Source: Candidatus Poribacteria bacterium
GTDB taxonomy: Bacteria; Poribacteria; WGA-4E; WGA-3G
Reading direction: 5' to 3'
NCBI GenBank assembly: GCA_012270865.1
Contig: JAAXHL010000037.1
Coordinates: 59,250-123,249, forward strand
Length of the DNA stretch: 64,000 nt
Shown: piece by piece, positions 29,728 through 39,004 of the stretch
Layout: each line of letters begins with the position of its first letter
How positions within the stretch are numbered: the stretch's first letter is position 1
Position numbers and translations under genes: made by a program
The notes under the pieces: model-generated
The model's input: only the letters and a program-made list of their open reading frames with translations
Databases searched by the model: none
Told to the model about the DNA's origin: nothing

Positions 29728-30501
29728 TTAAAAAGACGTTTTCAACTTACCCCATGTTGTAGCAAGTTTGTCCTTCGGAGATACAGCAAAGAAGACACCG
29801 TTTTCCATATCTTGGTTGATTTCGTCAGCTGTAAGGGCGCGATTGTAGATCGCTACCTCATCGACCAAACCGACCATTCCTGCCAATCCGGTTTGCGCCT
29901 TGCCGATACGGAAGACGACTTCAATACTGTTTATCTCACCCGCCGGACCGAATTCGACATCTAACTCGCCATCAATATATTGGCGAATCATATCGCCATC
30001 GTAGGTAGAGGAAACATGGTGCCATTCCTCTAACGCCGGCTTAATAGTCTGTTGGTTTCGAGAACCTTTCCATCCACCGATGTTAATCCACGTCTCAATT
30101 TGTGGTGCACCGGTAAACTGCGCACTCCATTGCAGGCAATAACCCCCGACGTTTGCTGAGCTTCTACGTCCCATCAGGTTAGAATCGGGTTGAGACTCTT
30201 CAGGGAAAAACCATGCTTGAATCGTAAGTTCATCGGTGATGTCAAGCTCAGGGACCGCGTCAACCTCTACAAATTTTTCGGTGTCTTCAAGATAGACAGC
30301 ACCACCGAACTTGCCATCTTTTGACCAGGCTGCACCTTCAAAAATGCCTTCAATGTTATTTCCGCTCACATCTGTAACTTTGCCACCCTCATCCTCGTCA
30401 AAGGTGAAATACAACATGAGTGCCTCATCGTCATTTATTCCCCATGCACTGAGACTGAAACTCAGGGCAATGACAAACAATACTATGATAATCGGTTTCA
30501 T
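29728..30501 (-). CDS. LamG domain secreted protein with C-terminal TTWGKLK motif
   Basis: Signal peptide; LYFTFDEDEGGKVTDVSGN; EEWHHVSSTYDGDMIRQYIDGEL; VDEVAIYNRALTADEI; C-term VSPKDKLATTWGKLKTSF. Confidence 0.85.
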   Translation of the reverse strand: MKPIIIVLFVIALSFSLSAWGINDDEALMLYFTFDEDEGGKVTDVSGNNIEGIFEGAAWSKDGKFGGAVYLEDTEKFVEVDAVPELDITDELTIQAWFFPEESQPDSNLMGRRSSANVGGYCLQWSAQFTGAPQIETWINIGGWKGSRNQQTIKPALEEWHHVSSTYDGDMIRQYIDGELDVEFGPAGEINSIEVVFRIGKAQTGLAGMVGLVDEVAIYNRALTADEINQDMENGVFFAVSPKDKLATTWGKLKTSF

Positions 30502-30614
30502 AACAGTAGACTCCTTTTTTATAGTTGTCAGCCGTCAGCAAAGAAGGGGTTCTGTTAATCAAAAAACTCTTGTTACTGATGGCTGAAAGCCGATAGCCGA
30601 AAACTGATAGCCAA

Positions 30615-32249
30615 TTAGAAACTGGAAATTTGTATTTCCTTCGCGGTGATAAACTCAAGGAGTGCAGGTACGCCTTCCTGCGTTTTTTGGATACCACGCT
30701 GGATAGCCGGGATAATCTGGTCGGGTGTTTCGACGCGTTCACCGTAACCCCCGAACGCCTTCGCCATATCCGCGTAGTTGCCAGAAATATCTGTGGATCG
30801 GAACTTTTCAGTAGAAACAGGCATAATCGGAATCTCAATCGCCATAGAAAAGTTATTGAAAAGGACAGAGAGGATCGGTATTCGTTCACGCACTGCCGTC
30901 TCGAAATCCATACCTGTGAAGCCGATCGCTGCATCGCCCCATACATTAACACAGAGCGCGTCCGGTCTGGCGAGTTTCGCACCCATCGCGAGTCCGAGAC
31001 CGTAACCGAGCTGCGTTGTCTTTCCCCAACCGATATAGGTTAGTGGGGCAGTAGACTGCCAGAAAGGCGACATTTGGTCGCGTGGACTCCCCGCATCGTG
31101 CGTAATAATCGTGTTTTTAACATCAACAGTCCGCAACAGGTCCCAGATGACGCGATACGGTGTCATCGGTACGGCATCGGAGGTGAGTTTCGGCATCCAC
31201 TGTTCAAGCCACTCCGCTTTGACAGTCCGAATCTCTTCTGTGATGGCAGCGGTGCGTTCTTCGGACGCGCCTCTTGATCGTTCACGGACAGCTTCTACTA
31301 AACCCTCTAAGATCAAGCCAGCATCGCCGACAAGTGCGATTTCAACCGGAACATCTTTGTTAATATCTGCTGGGTCCAAGGTGGCGTGCATGACGCGTGT
31401 GCCTTCGGGAATCTTAACCCCGAAATGTGTTCGCGTGAAACTGCACCCGATGCCGAACAGGAGATCCGTTTTTTGGAGGAAATGATGCACCGTTTTCGGA
31501 ATCGAACGACCCCCGGAACCGAGCGACAGTGGATGGTCTTCCGGAAAAGCACTTTTGCCACCTAAACTCGTTGTCACAGGTGCGCCGAGGTGTTCCGCCA
31601 ATTCTTTCAAAGCGTCCCACGCTTTTGCATAATGGACACCTTGTCCTGCGTAGATGACCGGACATTCCGCAGCAAGTAGGGCATCTGCGGCGGCATCAAT
31701 TGACGCGTCGTCAGGTCCGTAGCGGACTATTGGAACAGGTGTAGGGTCAAAAGGTTCGGGAATTTCTTCGCCAAATAGGTCGGAGGGGAACTCGACGAGG
31801 GCAGGTCGCGGTCTACCGTTGCGTGCCTGTGTAAAGGCGCGCCGCAACGCTTCTGGCACAGCACCCGGTAATGTAACCTGTTCGCACGATTTTGTCACAT
31901 GCCGATAGTTCAAGGCAGAATTGAAATTCGGTTGGATCTGCGTCAAGGTCCTCGCGTATCCCATCGGTAAAACGACAATCGGGGCAGAATCGCCATACGC
32001 TTGGGCGACACCACCGAACGCGTTCTCGGAACCGGGACCGCTTTGCATACAGAAGACACCGATCTTATCGCCAGAGGTCATCCGACTCAGCGCGTCTGCC
32101 ATATGGAGTCCGATCCGTTCTTGTCTGACAATAATCGGACGGATGTCTAATTTCGCCGCCGCCTCGATTATTGGGTTGACAGGGTAGGCGAATAGGTATT
32201 CTACGCCTTCCGCTTTAAGCACTTTGGCAACTGCATCAACTACTTTCAT
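30615..32249 (-). CDS. Thiamine pyrophosphate-requiring enzyme (acetolactate synthase/benzoylformate decarboxylase-like)
   Basis: VAKVLKAEGVEYLFAYPVNPIIEAAA; QSGPGSENAFGGVAQAYGDSAPIVVLP; TPP motif GDAAIGFTGMDFETAVRERIPILSVLFNN; start at 32249 preferred over 32324. Confidence 0.9.
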   Translation of the reverse strand: MKVVDAVAKVLKAEGVEYLFAYPVNPIIEAAAKLDIRPIIVRQERIGLHMADALSRMTSGDKIGVFCMQSGPGSENAFGGVAQAYGDSAPIVVLPMGYARTLTQIQPNFNSALNYRHVTKSCEQVTLPGAVPEALRRAFTQARNGRPRPALVEFPSDLFGEEIPEPFDPTPVPIVRYGPDDASIDAAADALLAAECPVIYAGQGVHYAKAWDALKELAEHLGAPVTTSLGGKSAFPEDHPLSLGSGGRSIPKTVHHFLQKTDLLFGIGCSFTRTHFGVKIPEGTRVMHATLDPADINKDVPVEIALVGDAGLILEGLVEAVRERSRGASEERTAAITEEIRTVKAEWLEQWMPKLTSDAVPMTPYRVIWDLLRTVDVKNTIITHDAGSPRDQMSPFWQSTAPLTYIGWGKTTQLGYGLGLAMGAKLARPDALCVNVWGDAAIGFTGMDFETAVRERIPILSVLFNNFSMAIEIPIMPVSTEKFRSTDISGNYADMAKAFGGYGERVETPDQIIPAIQRGIQKTQEGVPALLEFITAKEIQISSF

Positions 32250-32341
32250 GTTTTTAACTTTCCTTGCGGTTCGGTGAGGCGGATTGGTGTTTTTTAACTG
32301 CCTCTCCGTATATCCGTCCTTCATTACATTACGGACTATGT
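32250..32341 (-). repeat. Start-proximal hairpin/RBS repeat copy
   Basis: tttttaactttccttgcggttcggtgaggcggattggtg...gcctctccgtatatccgtccttcattacattacggactatg. Confidence 0.75.
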
Positions 32342-32415
32342 TTTTGGTTTTCTATCTAATAACATGATGGATATAGGTGTTCGTAGGGACGGGGTTTCCC
32401 CGCCCGATATATCTA

Positions 32416-33243
32416 TCATCTATCAGTTGACAGAACATTCGGACGCGTCGGTTTTCCTGCATCCATCACGAGTGGAAAACTATCGCCTTCCAATTTATCG
32501 CCATCTTTAACAGTAACAAAAGATTTCATAACGTGGTTACCGCTTTCATCGTAGAGCGTTTCACCGGTCATATAATGCACCGCAATCGCGCGACGTGGAT
32601 TTCCGCTTGTGTTATCGTGTGAACCGTGCCACGTCAAAGAGTGATGATAATGGACATAGCCTTTCGGCACCGGACAGAGTTCCACTTCCAGTTCACGCTC
32701 TTCAAAATGGTCAGGCATCGAATGAATATCTTTGATCGAGTGCAGGAACGGGATCTGGTTGCCCCAGTGATAAGAGCCGGGCACCATACGCATACAACCG
32801 TTGCTCTCATCAACATCATCCAATGCGACCCACGCCGTTACCTGACTCGTTTTTGGTGTGAGGATCGGCCAATAGGGTGAATCCTGATGCCACATATTGA
32901 CACCACCGACCTCAGCAGGTTTGTACTGGATTTGGTCGTGCCAGACGCGGAGTTCTGTTGACGCTGTCAGCTGCCCAATCTCTTCGACAATGATTGGGTT
33001 GTGAACGAGTTGGTGGTAGGCTGGACTCGCCTCCCAAATATTAACGACTTGCCAGACCGGACTCTCTTCTCTACCGCCGAGATTAGCAATATGAACCGGC
33101 TGCGGAATACCAGCTTTTTTGTAGTCATCAATCACACGTGCTAACTCTAACTGTAGTTCCTCGACTTGTTCATCGTTTAAAGCACGACTTCCGAGGAGAA
33201 ATCCTTTTTTGCGAAATGTGTCAACCTGTGCTTGGCTGAGCAT
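32416..33243 (-). CDS. Phytanoyl-CoA dioxygenase family protein (tandem pair, copy 1)
   Basis: MLSQAQVDTFRKKGFLLGSRALNDEQVEEL; WHQDSPYWPILTPKTSQVTAWVALDDVDESNGCMRMVPGSYHWG; HHSLTWHGSHDN. Confidence 0.93.
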   Translation of the reverse strand: MLSQAQVDTFRKKGFLLGSRALNDEQVEELQLELARVIDDYKKAGIPQPVHIANLGGREESPVWQVVNIWEASPAYHQLVHNPIIVEEIGQLTASTELRVWHDQIQYKPAEVGGVNMWHQDSPYWPILTPKTSQVTAWVALDDVDESNGCMRMVPGSYHWGNQIPFLHSIKDIHSMPDHFEERELEVELCPVPKGYVHYHHSLTWHGSHDNTSGNPRRAIAVHYMTGETLYDESGNHVMKSFVTVKDGDKLEGDSFPLVMDAGKPTRPNVLSTDR

Positions 33244-33265
33244 GCTTGCCTCCAGTAAAAAAAAC

Positions 33266-34078
33266 TTATATATTCGCCTTCGTCGGCTCCCCTTCATCCA
33301 TGACAAGCGGAAAATGGTGACCCGCCAACTTATTGCCACCATTGACGGTAACAAAACGTTTCATGATGTGGTTGCCACTTTCATCATAGATGGTTTCGCC
33401 GGTCATATAATGCACCGCAATCGCACGCCGCGGTTCGCTACTGGCGTTATCGTGCGACCCGTGCCACGTTAAGGCGTGATGGAAGTGGACATGTCCCTTC
33501 GGCACAGGGCAGAGTTCGACAGAGAGTTCATGCTCTCCAAAGCGATCCGGCATCTTATGGATGTCTCCGACTTCGCGCAGAAACTGCATCTGAGCACCCC
33601 AATGATAGGAGCCGGGTACCATACGCATACAACCGTTGCTTTCATCGACATCGTCTAACGCGACCCATGCGGTTACCTGACTCGTTTTCGGCATGAGAAT
33701 CCCCCATAATGGCGAATCCTGATGCCAACCGTTGATACCACCGACTTGCGCTGGTTTGTATTGGATTTGGTCGTGCCAAACGCGGAGTTCTGTTGCTGCT
33801 GTGAGTTGTCCGATCTCTTCCACGATGACGGGGTTGTGAACCAACCGGTGGTATGCGGAACTCGCTTCCCAAATATTAACGATCTGCCAGACCGGAGCCT
33901 CTTCCCTACCGCCGAGGTTGGCGATACGGACCGGCTGCGGCACTTCAGGTTTCTCATAATTGTCAATCACACGCGCCAATTCGTCACGCAATTCGTCAAC
34001 CTGTTCATCACTTAAAACACGGTTGCCGAGCAGAAACCCTTTTTTACGAAATGTATCAACTTGTACTTGGCTGAGCAT
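33266..34078 (-). CDS. Phytanoyl-CoA dioxygenase family protein (tandem pair, copy 2)
   Basis: MLSQVQVDTFRKKGFLLGNRVLSDEQVDEL; WHQDSPLWGILMPKTSQVTAWVALDDVDESNGCMRMVPGSYHWG. Confidence 0.93.
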   Translation of the reverse strand: MLSQVQVDTFRKKGFLLGNRVLSDEQVDELRDELARVIDNYEKPEVPQPVRIANLGGREEAPVWQIVNIWEASSAYHRLVHNPVIVEEIGQLTAATELRVWHDQIQYKPAQVGGINGWHQDSPLWGILMPKTSQVTAWVALDDVDESNGCMRMVPGSYHWGAQMQFLREVGDIHKMPDRFGEHELSVELCPVPKGHVHFHHALTWHGSHDNASSEPRRAIAVHYMTGETIYDESGNHIMKRFVTVNGGNKLAGHHFPLVMDEGEPTKANI

Positions 34079-34184
34079 GTTTTTTAATTTTCCTTCGTAT
34101 TGGCTATCAGCAATCAGCACGCTTCACTTTCAGCAGTCGGTAAAGACGCGAACGTTTCAAGAACGCTCATGTCTTTGCTGATGG

Positions 34185-35225
34185 CTAACCGCTGACTGCC
34201 ATTTCCCTGTTTTTGAGTTCGACCCATTCATCGTCAGAGAGTTTAGGGGGCCAAGGTATCCGTTTACCGACGAGTGCGGAACGATACGCCGCCATAATCA
34301 GATCAAAACCGAGCAGTGCGAACTCCAACTTATTGCGATGCGGTTGATTCTCGTCGTCCAGCCACGTCGCGATTGCCTCGGTAAACGCTCGCTGCCCGAA
34401 TTTGTCATCTTCACCGAAGTTCGTCGGCTCAACGAAGTGCTTTGCCATACCGTCGAGTTGGTATCCCCATGACCCGTTTTCTCGCCACCACATCCTACCT
34501 TTCGTTCCCCAAAAATCGAGGTTGCACCGCGGGTTACTACCGGGGAAGTCGATCGTTCCAAACGCCGTCCGTGCGGATTCAAAAAAGACGCGCGCCCCGT
34601 TCTCAAACGTGTAGATCGCCATCAAATCTTCGGGACACTGCCGGTGCGGAACGTCGTAAATTTCGGCACCCTGAACGGCACCCCATACGTGCGTAATCGG
34701 GATGTCTTTTAAGGCAAAAAGCACAACATCCATGAGGTGCGTATCCATATCGGTAATATCGCCTTCGGTACAGGCACGGATGAAGTGTATATCGCCGAGA
34801 CTGTCGTTGTCAAAAAATTCCAGCAGCTTCTCCGCGAACGGTAGGTACCGGCGTTGATGATTGACGATAATTTTGAGACCTGTTTTCTCGTGCGCAGCGG
34901 CGAGTGCCTCTGCTTCGCTCGGTCTGAGCGCGAGCGGTTTCTCTATCACTAACGCTTTGACACCGGCTTCGGCAGCAGGTTCTACCCAGATATGCCGTGG
35001 CACCGTCGGTTCTGTTACAGCGTGGACGATATCCGGTTTTTCCTGTTCCAACATCTCGACGTAATCGGTATACCCCGGAATGTTCAGTTCTGCCGATGCT
35101 GCTTTTAGACGTTCCTCATCAATTTCACAGATGGCAATTACCTTCATATTTTCGATGCCTGCGTAGCATCGCGCATGGTGGACACCGCGCCGACCTCCGA
35201 CAATTGCGGTCCGATACATCGCCAT
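34185..35225 (-). CDS. Gfo/Idh/MocA family oxidoreductase
   Basis: MAMYRTAIVGGRRGVHHARCYAG; ALVIEKPLALRPSEAEALAAAHEKTGLKIIVNHQRRY; RBS gaggagg upstream of 35225. Confidence 0.9.
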   Translation of the reverse strand: MAMYRTAIVGGRRGVHHARCYAGIENMKVIAICEIDEERLKAASAELNIPGYTDYVEMLEQEKPDIVHAVTEPTVPRHIWVEPAAEAGVKALVIEKPLALRPSEAEALAAAHEKTGLKIIVNHQRRYLPFAEKLLEFFDNDSLGDIHFIRACTEGDITDMDTHLMDVVLFALKDIPITHVWGAVQGAEIYDVPHRQCPEDLMAIYTFENGARVFFESARTAFGTIDFPGSNPRCNLDFWGTKGRMWWRENGSWGYQLDGMAKHFVEPTNFGEDDKFGQRAFTEAIATWLDDENQPHRNKLEFALLGFDLIMAAYRSALVGKRIPWPPKLSDDEWVELKNREMAVSG

Positions 35226-35425
35226 AGTGTGCCTCCTCATTGAAGCGTACAGATTCCCGAAATTTGCTATTATATTAACACGCTCACAAATTTGTGTCAA
35301 TCGTTTTGATTTAGAAATGATAAGAATGAAACCTGTGGGGACTCCCAATCAGATACTTTGGGACAGAATGGAACAACTCTAAAAATAGAAAAGCCGTCAA
35401 CTTGTGGAGGTTTCCGACGGCTTGC

Positions 35426-35749
35426 TTATCTTTTTAGGTTCTCATAAACGGCATCATGTTTTCCGATCAAAAACCAGACGAAGCCTTCCTCGTCTTTAGA
35501 TGCTACTGCTCGATATCCTCTGGTAACTCTCACAGACCAATAATCGTAACCCTCAAGTTTTTCTAATCTGAGTGACGGATGGGTCGGATCTTCTTTTAGC
35601 CGCTCAAATTGCTTGTCTGCAAGTTTTTGGATGACCGGTGGTAATCTTTGATAACACTCCCAAAAACGGCGTGTCGTTTTGTGGACGTATTGCGGGGGTT
35701 CGGCACTTGACTTATAGATATTTGAATCTCCCCGCCTTGATATCTTCAA
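35426..35749 (-). CDS. RelE/ParE-like toxin-type protein
   Basis: TTRRFWECYQRLPPVIQKLADKQFERLKEDPTHPSLRLEKLEGYDYWSVRVTRGYRAVASKDEEGFVWFLIGKHDAVYENL. Confidence 0.7.
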   Translation of the reverse strand: MKISRRGDSNIYKSSAEPPQYVHKTTRRFWECYQRLPPVIQKLADKQFERLKEDPTHPSLRLEKLEGYDYWSVRVTRGYRAVASKDEEGFVWFLIGKHDAVYENLKR

Positions 35750-36014
35750 GTGCTTCCTTGCGCAGATGCTCCAACTTTCCGGCTTTCACATCTTCCTCAA
35801 ACTGCTTCTCCCACGCTTCTTCTTCGGCAACGAGTGCTTCATGAAGTCTTTTTTCAAGGGTTTTCAGCAGCACTTCTTCTGTAGGTTCTTCGCATCTGAC
35901 TTTTGGAACCTCAGGAAACCACCCAAGCCAGTTTGTGCCGTTTTTTTGGATGTGGGCAGTATAGGTTTCCTCAAAGACCTTGTCATGAATTTCGACAGTT
36001 TTTATTTCTTCCAT
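35712..36014 (-). CDS. Putative antitoxin partner of the RelE-like protein
   Basis: Overlaps the toxin start; small acidic protein beginning MEEIKTVEIHDKVFEETYTAHIQKNGTNWLGWFPEVPKVRCEEPTEEVLLKTLEKRLHEALVAEE. Confidence 0.6.
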   Translation of the reverse strand: MEEIKTVEIHDKVFEETYTAHIQKNGTNWLGWFPEVPKVRCEEPTEEVLLKTLEKRLHEALVAEEEAWEKQFEEDVKAGKLEHLRKEALEDIKAGRFKYL

Positions 36015-36041
36015 GGTTTTCTCCCCAAGTAAGACAGGTTT

Positions 36042-36491
36042 TCACTGCTGTGCCCGTAAGTTATGCTCCCAAGTTTTAGCGTTACTGAAAGCAGATGGAT
36101 CTTCTGCCCATGAGATGGTTAGTAACCATTTAGGGATAAAAGCAATATCCATGCGTTCTTTGCGGTTCTGTAGATACCAATTTTCCAAACTTTGATGGAT
36201 ATCGGGCGCAAATTCCCGATTACTGCGATATGCCCGGAGTTCGCGAATGCGTTTTCTGCGGGTTTCTTTCTGCTGTCTCATAAAACGCCAACGAGCAGCG
36301 TCATTCCGAAGATACTCTTGGCTATAGCGACGTTCTAAATTATAACGATGATTCCAGATAAATCGCAAATCCATAACGAGTATGTCTTCAAAAGTTTGCT
36401 TTTCAGGTATCCATTCACCATCTTCAATGCAGTTGAATTCGTAGAAAAATTTGTTCTTTATTACCATAATGGAATTCTCCTTTATGAACAA
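36042..36491 (-). CDS. Hypothetical protein
   Basis: 149-aa ORF, Arg/Trp-rich, no recognised family; real start may be ATG at ~36467. Confidence 0.45.
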   Translation of the reverse strand: MFIKENSIMVIKNKFFYEFNCIEDGEWIPEKQTFEDILVMDLRFIWNHRYNLERRYSQEYLRNDAARWRFMRQQKETRRKRIRELRAYRSNREFAPDIHQSLENWYLQNRKERMDIAFIPKWLLTISWAEDPSAFSNAKTWEHNLRAQQ

Positions 36492-36807
36492 ACGGAAAAC
36501 GATTTTATAATTTGCTATTGAAAAATTTAAGTTTACTAATCTTTTCGTCCACTTGCTGCAGTAGAAAAGTAGCGGAAACGGATTAGGGTTATACTTCGTA
36601 GTAGTGCCCTAAACTGGTTAATCCAATTATACCACAGATGCCATGAAGACGCAATTTTTTTCTGATGTTTCAGAGCGATTCAGTATTCGGTTTTCAAATA
36701 TTTTACTCGGAAGATCGCGAGCACAGCTCGCTCCTACAGCAGACTTTAGAACAATCAGGGCTTTCTCCTAAAAGAGAACTGAATGACTTTGATATTTCAG
36801 TTCTATG

Positions 36808-36836
36808 TTGTTAAATTCGCGTGCTTGTGATACAAT
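36808..36836 (+). promoter_or_regulatory. Putative sigma70 promoter TTGTTA-N17-TACAAT
   Basis: 40 nt upstream of the enolase-family ORF at 36877. Confidence 0.4.
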
Positions 36837-36876
36837 ACAACATAGCAAGTAAAACCACCTTCTATAGGGGGACTAT

Positions 36877-38004
36877 ATGAAGATTGATAAAATCGAGTCG
36901 TTTTTCATTGGGAACGGCTACGTGATTCGGATTCACACCGATACAGGTATCAGCGGTGTCGGACAGACGGCGTGCTGGGGTTACCCGGAAGCCGTTGATC
37001 AGATCATCAACACGTTTAAGAAACATCTTATCGGTCAGAATCCTTTACGGATTGAGCATCATTGGCAATACCTCTATCGCATGGGTCCGTTTCGCGGGAC
37101 TGCGCTGAGCGGCGCGATTAGTGCGGTAGACATCGCATTGTGGGACATCAAAGGCAAACATTTCGGTGCTCCTATCTGGGAATTGTTAGGTGGAAACTGT
37201 CGCGATAAAATCCGATTACATCTGCTTGGCGGTGGCGGCACCCCGGAAACGATGTATGAAGCGGCGAAAGCAGCCGTTGAAGAAGGTTTTACGGCACTCA
37301 AATTTGATCCGCTGGTCGGAAATTTCCAGGATATGGGAGTCGATCGACTCGTTAAGACTGCCCGGGACCTTGTCGCAGCGGCGCGAGAAGGCGGCGGTCC
37401 CGATCTCGATCTCATTGTCGAAGTACATCGGAAACTGACACCGATGAACAGTATCGTGTTAGAAGCCGCTTTGGCACCGTTTAATCTCTATTTTATCGAA
37501 GACCCGATTCAGATAGACACCATCACAACACAAGCGGAATTAGCGAAACGGATGACAACACCGCTGGCTATCGGCGAGCGCAATGTAACCATCTGGGAAT
37601 TCCGTGAAATGTTGGAGGCAGGCGGACCGCAATATGTGCGTCCGGATGTCGGTTTGGCAGGCGGCATAACGCACTGTAAAAAAATCGCGGCACTCGCTGA
37701 GGCGTATCACAGCGCAGTCGTCACACACAACTTCCTCGGACCCCTTATTACTGCTGCATCGTTGCACTTAGATACGAGCATCCCGAACTTCATCACACAG
37801 GAATATACGAAAGCGGATGAATCCGAAGCCTTCGCTGTCTATAAAGTGGCGTATCAGCGCGAGGGTGGATATATTCCGATTCCTGAAGCTCCGGGTCTGG
37901 GTATCGAACTTGACGATAATTTAATCGAGCAGACACCGTTTCGACCGATGAACACCGGTTCAACACCGCTGCGTGAAGACGGCTCTGTCGCTTATGCGGT
38001 GTAA
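36877..38004 (+). CDS. Mandelate racemase/muconate lactonizing enzyme (enolase superfamily) protein
   Basis: SAVDIALWDIKGKHFGAPIWELLGG; FIEDPIQIDTITTQAELAKRMTTPLAIGERN; VVTHNFLGPLITAASLHLD. Confidence 0.93.
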   Translation: MKIDKIESFFIGNGYVIRIHTDTGISGVGQTACWGYPEAVDQIINTFKKHLIGQNPLRIEHHWQYLYRMGPFRGTALSGAISAVDIALWDIKGKHFGAPIWELLGGNCRDKIRLHLLGGGGTPETMYEAAKAAVEEGFTALKFDPLVGNFQDMGVDRLVKTARDLVAAAREGGGPDLDLIVEVHRKLTPMNSIVLEAALAPFNLYFIEDPIQIDTITTQAELAKRMTTPLAIGERNVTIWEFREMLEAGGPQYVRPDVGLAGGITHCKKIAALAEAYHSAVVTHNFLGPLITAASLHLDTSIPNFITQEYTKADESEAFAVYKVAYQREGGYIPIPEAPGLGIELDDNLIEQTPFRPMNTGSTPLREDGSVAYAV

Positions 38005-38039
38005 TCGTGGTAGAATGCGCCAGCGGAATATAAGGTAAG

Positions 38040-38136
38040 CACAAAAACCGATCCTGAAACGAAATAGAAGGCGACCCTTAGGCAAAAACGCTCAAGTTCC
38101 AAGTCACGTCGTTTAACCGCAAGGAAAGGTAAAAAT
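38040..38136 (+). repeat. Start-proximal hairpin/RBS repeat copy
   Basis: aaaaccgatcctgaaacgaaatagaaggcgaccc...cgtcgtttaaccgcaaggaaaggtaaaaatATG. Confidence 0.55.
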
Positions 38137-38937
38137 ATGAACGCTGATGAAAAATACCTCTTTGATCTGAACGGTTACCTCGTTGTCAAGAACGTGCTAA
38201 CACCTGAAGAGGTGGCAATAGCGAATGAAGCAATTGATAAACATAGTGAGCAAGGACGCATCCGTCCGCGGGATCAAGCACTCGACGGGGGTTCACCAGA
38301 CCTGAAAGGTGAACAAGGTCGAGGCGAACTCGGCGGTATGCTCCACTGGGAGGAACCCTGGTGTAACCCGTTTCGGCACATGCTCGCGCATCCGACACTT
38401 GTTCCATATCTCAACGAGATACTCGGAAAAGGTTTCCGTATGGATCATCAGATGTTCCTGCTTTCAATGGACAAGGGTGCAGAGGGGCATACGTTCCATG
38501 GCTCCTCCGGTCCTGGTTTCGATCCGAACCAATACTACATCTTCCGTGATGGACGCATGCACAACGGTTTAACTGTCGTCGCATTCCAATTGACGGATGT
38601 CCCACCTGGCGTCGGTGGATTAATCGTTATACCCGGAAGCCATAAGAGCAACTACCCGTGCCCGCAGAAGATGCGGCTCTACCAAGAACACCAAGAGCAT
38701 ATCCGACAACTCGTCTGTGAGGCTGGTGATGCCATCATCTTTACGGAGGCGGTAACGCACGGCACGCTTCCGTGGACAGCAGACCATCCGAGACGCTCCA
38801 TTCTAACCCGTTATACCGCAGGCAACATGGCGTACGTCCCTGCATATCCAATACCGGAATGGGCGAATGAGCGCCAACGTGCTGTCATGGAACCACCTTA
38901 TCATTCTCGATTAAATCGTCCTACCTTGGAAACGTAG
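38137..38937 (+). CDS. Phytanoyl-CoA dioxygenase family protein (tandem pair, copy A)
   Basis: MNADEKYLFDLNGYLVVKNVLTPEEVAIANEAID...; VPPGVGGLIVIPGSHKSNYPCP; EAVTHGTLPWTADHPRRSILTRYT. Confidence 0.93.
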   Translation: MNADEKYLFDLNGYLVVKNVLTPEEVAIANEAIDKHSEQGRIRPRDQALDGGSPDLKGEQGRGELGGMLHWEEPWCNPFRHMLAHPTLVPYLNEILGKGFRMDHQMFLLSMDKGAEGHTFHGSSGPGFDPNQYYIFRDGRMHNGLTVVAFQLTDVPPGVGGLIVIPGSHKSNYPCPQKMRLYQEHQEHIRQLVCEAGDAIIFTEAVTHGTLPWTADHPRRSILTRYTAGNMAYVPAYPIPEWANERQRAVMEPPYHSRLNRPTLET

Positions 38938-39004
38938 GAAGGTTTTTAATTTATGGGGACCTATACTGCGCTCCGCTTACGCGCAGGTTTAAGGAAAATT
39001 AAAA

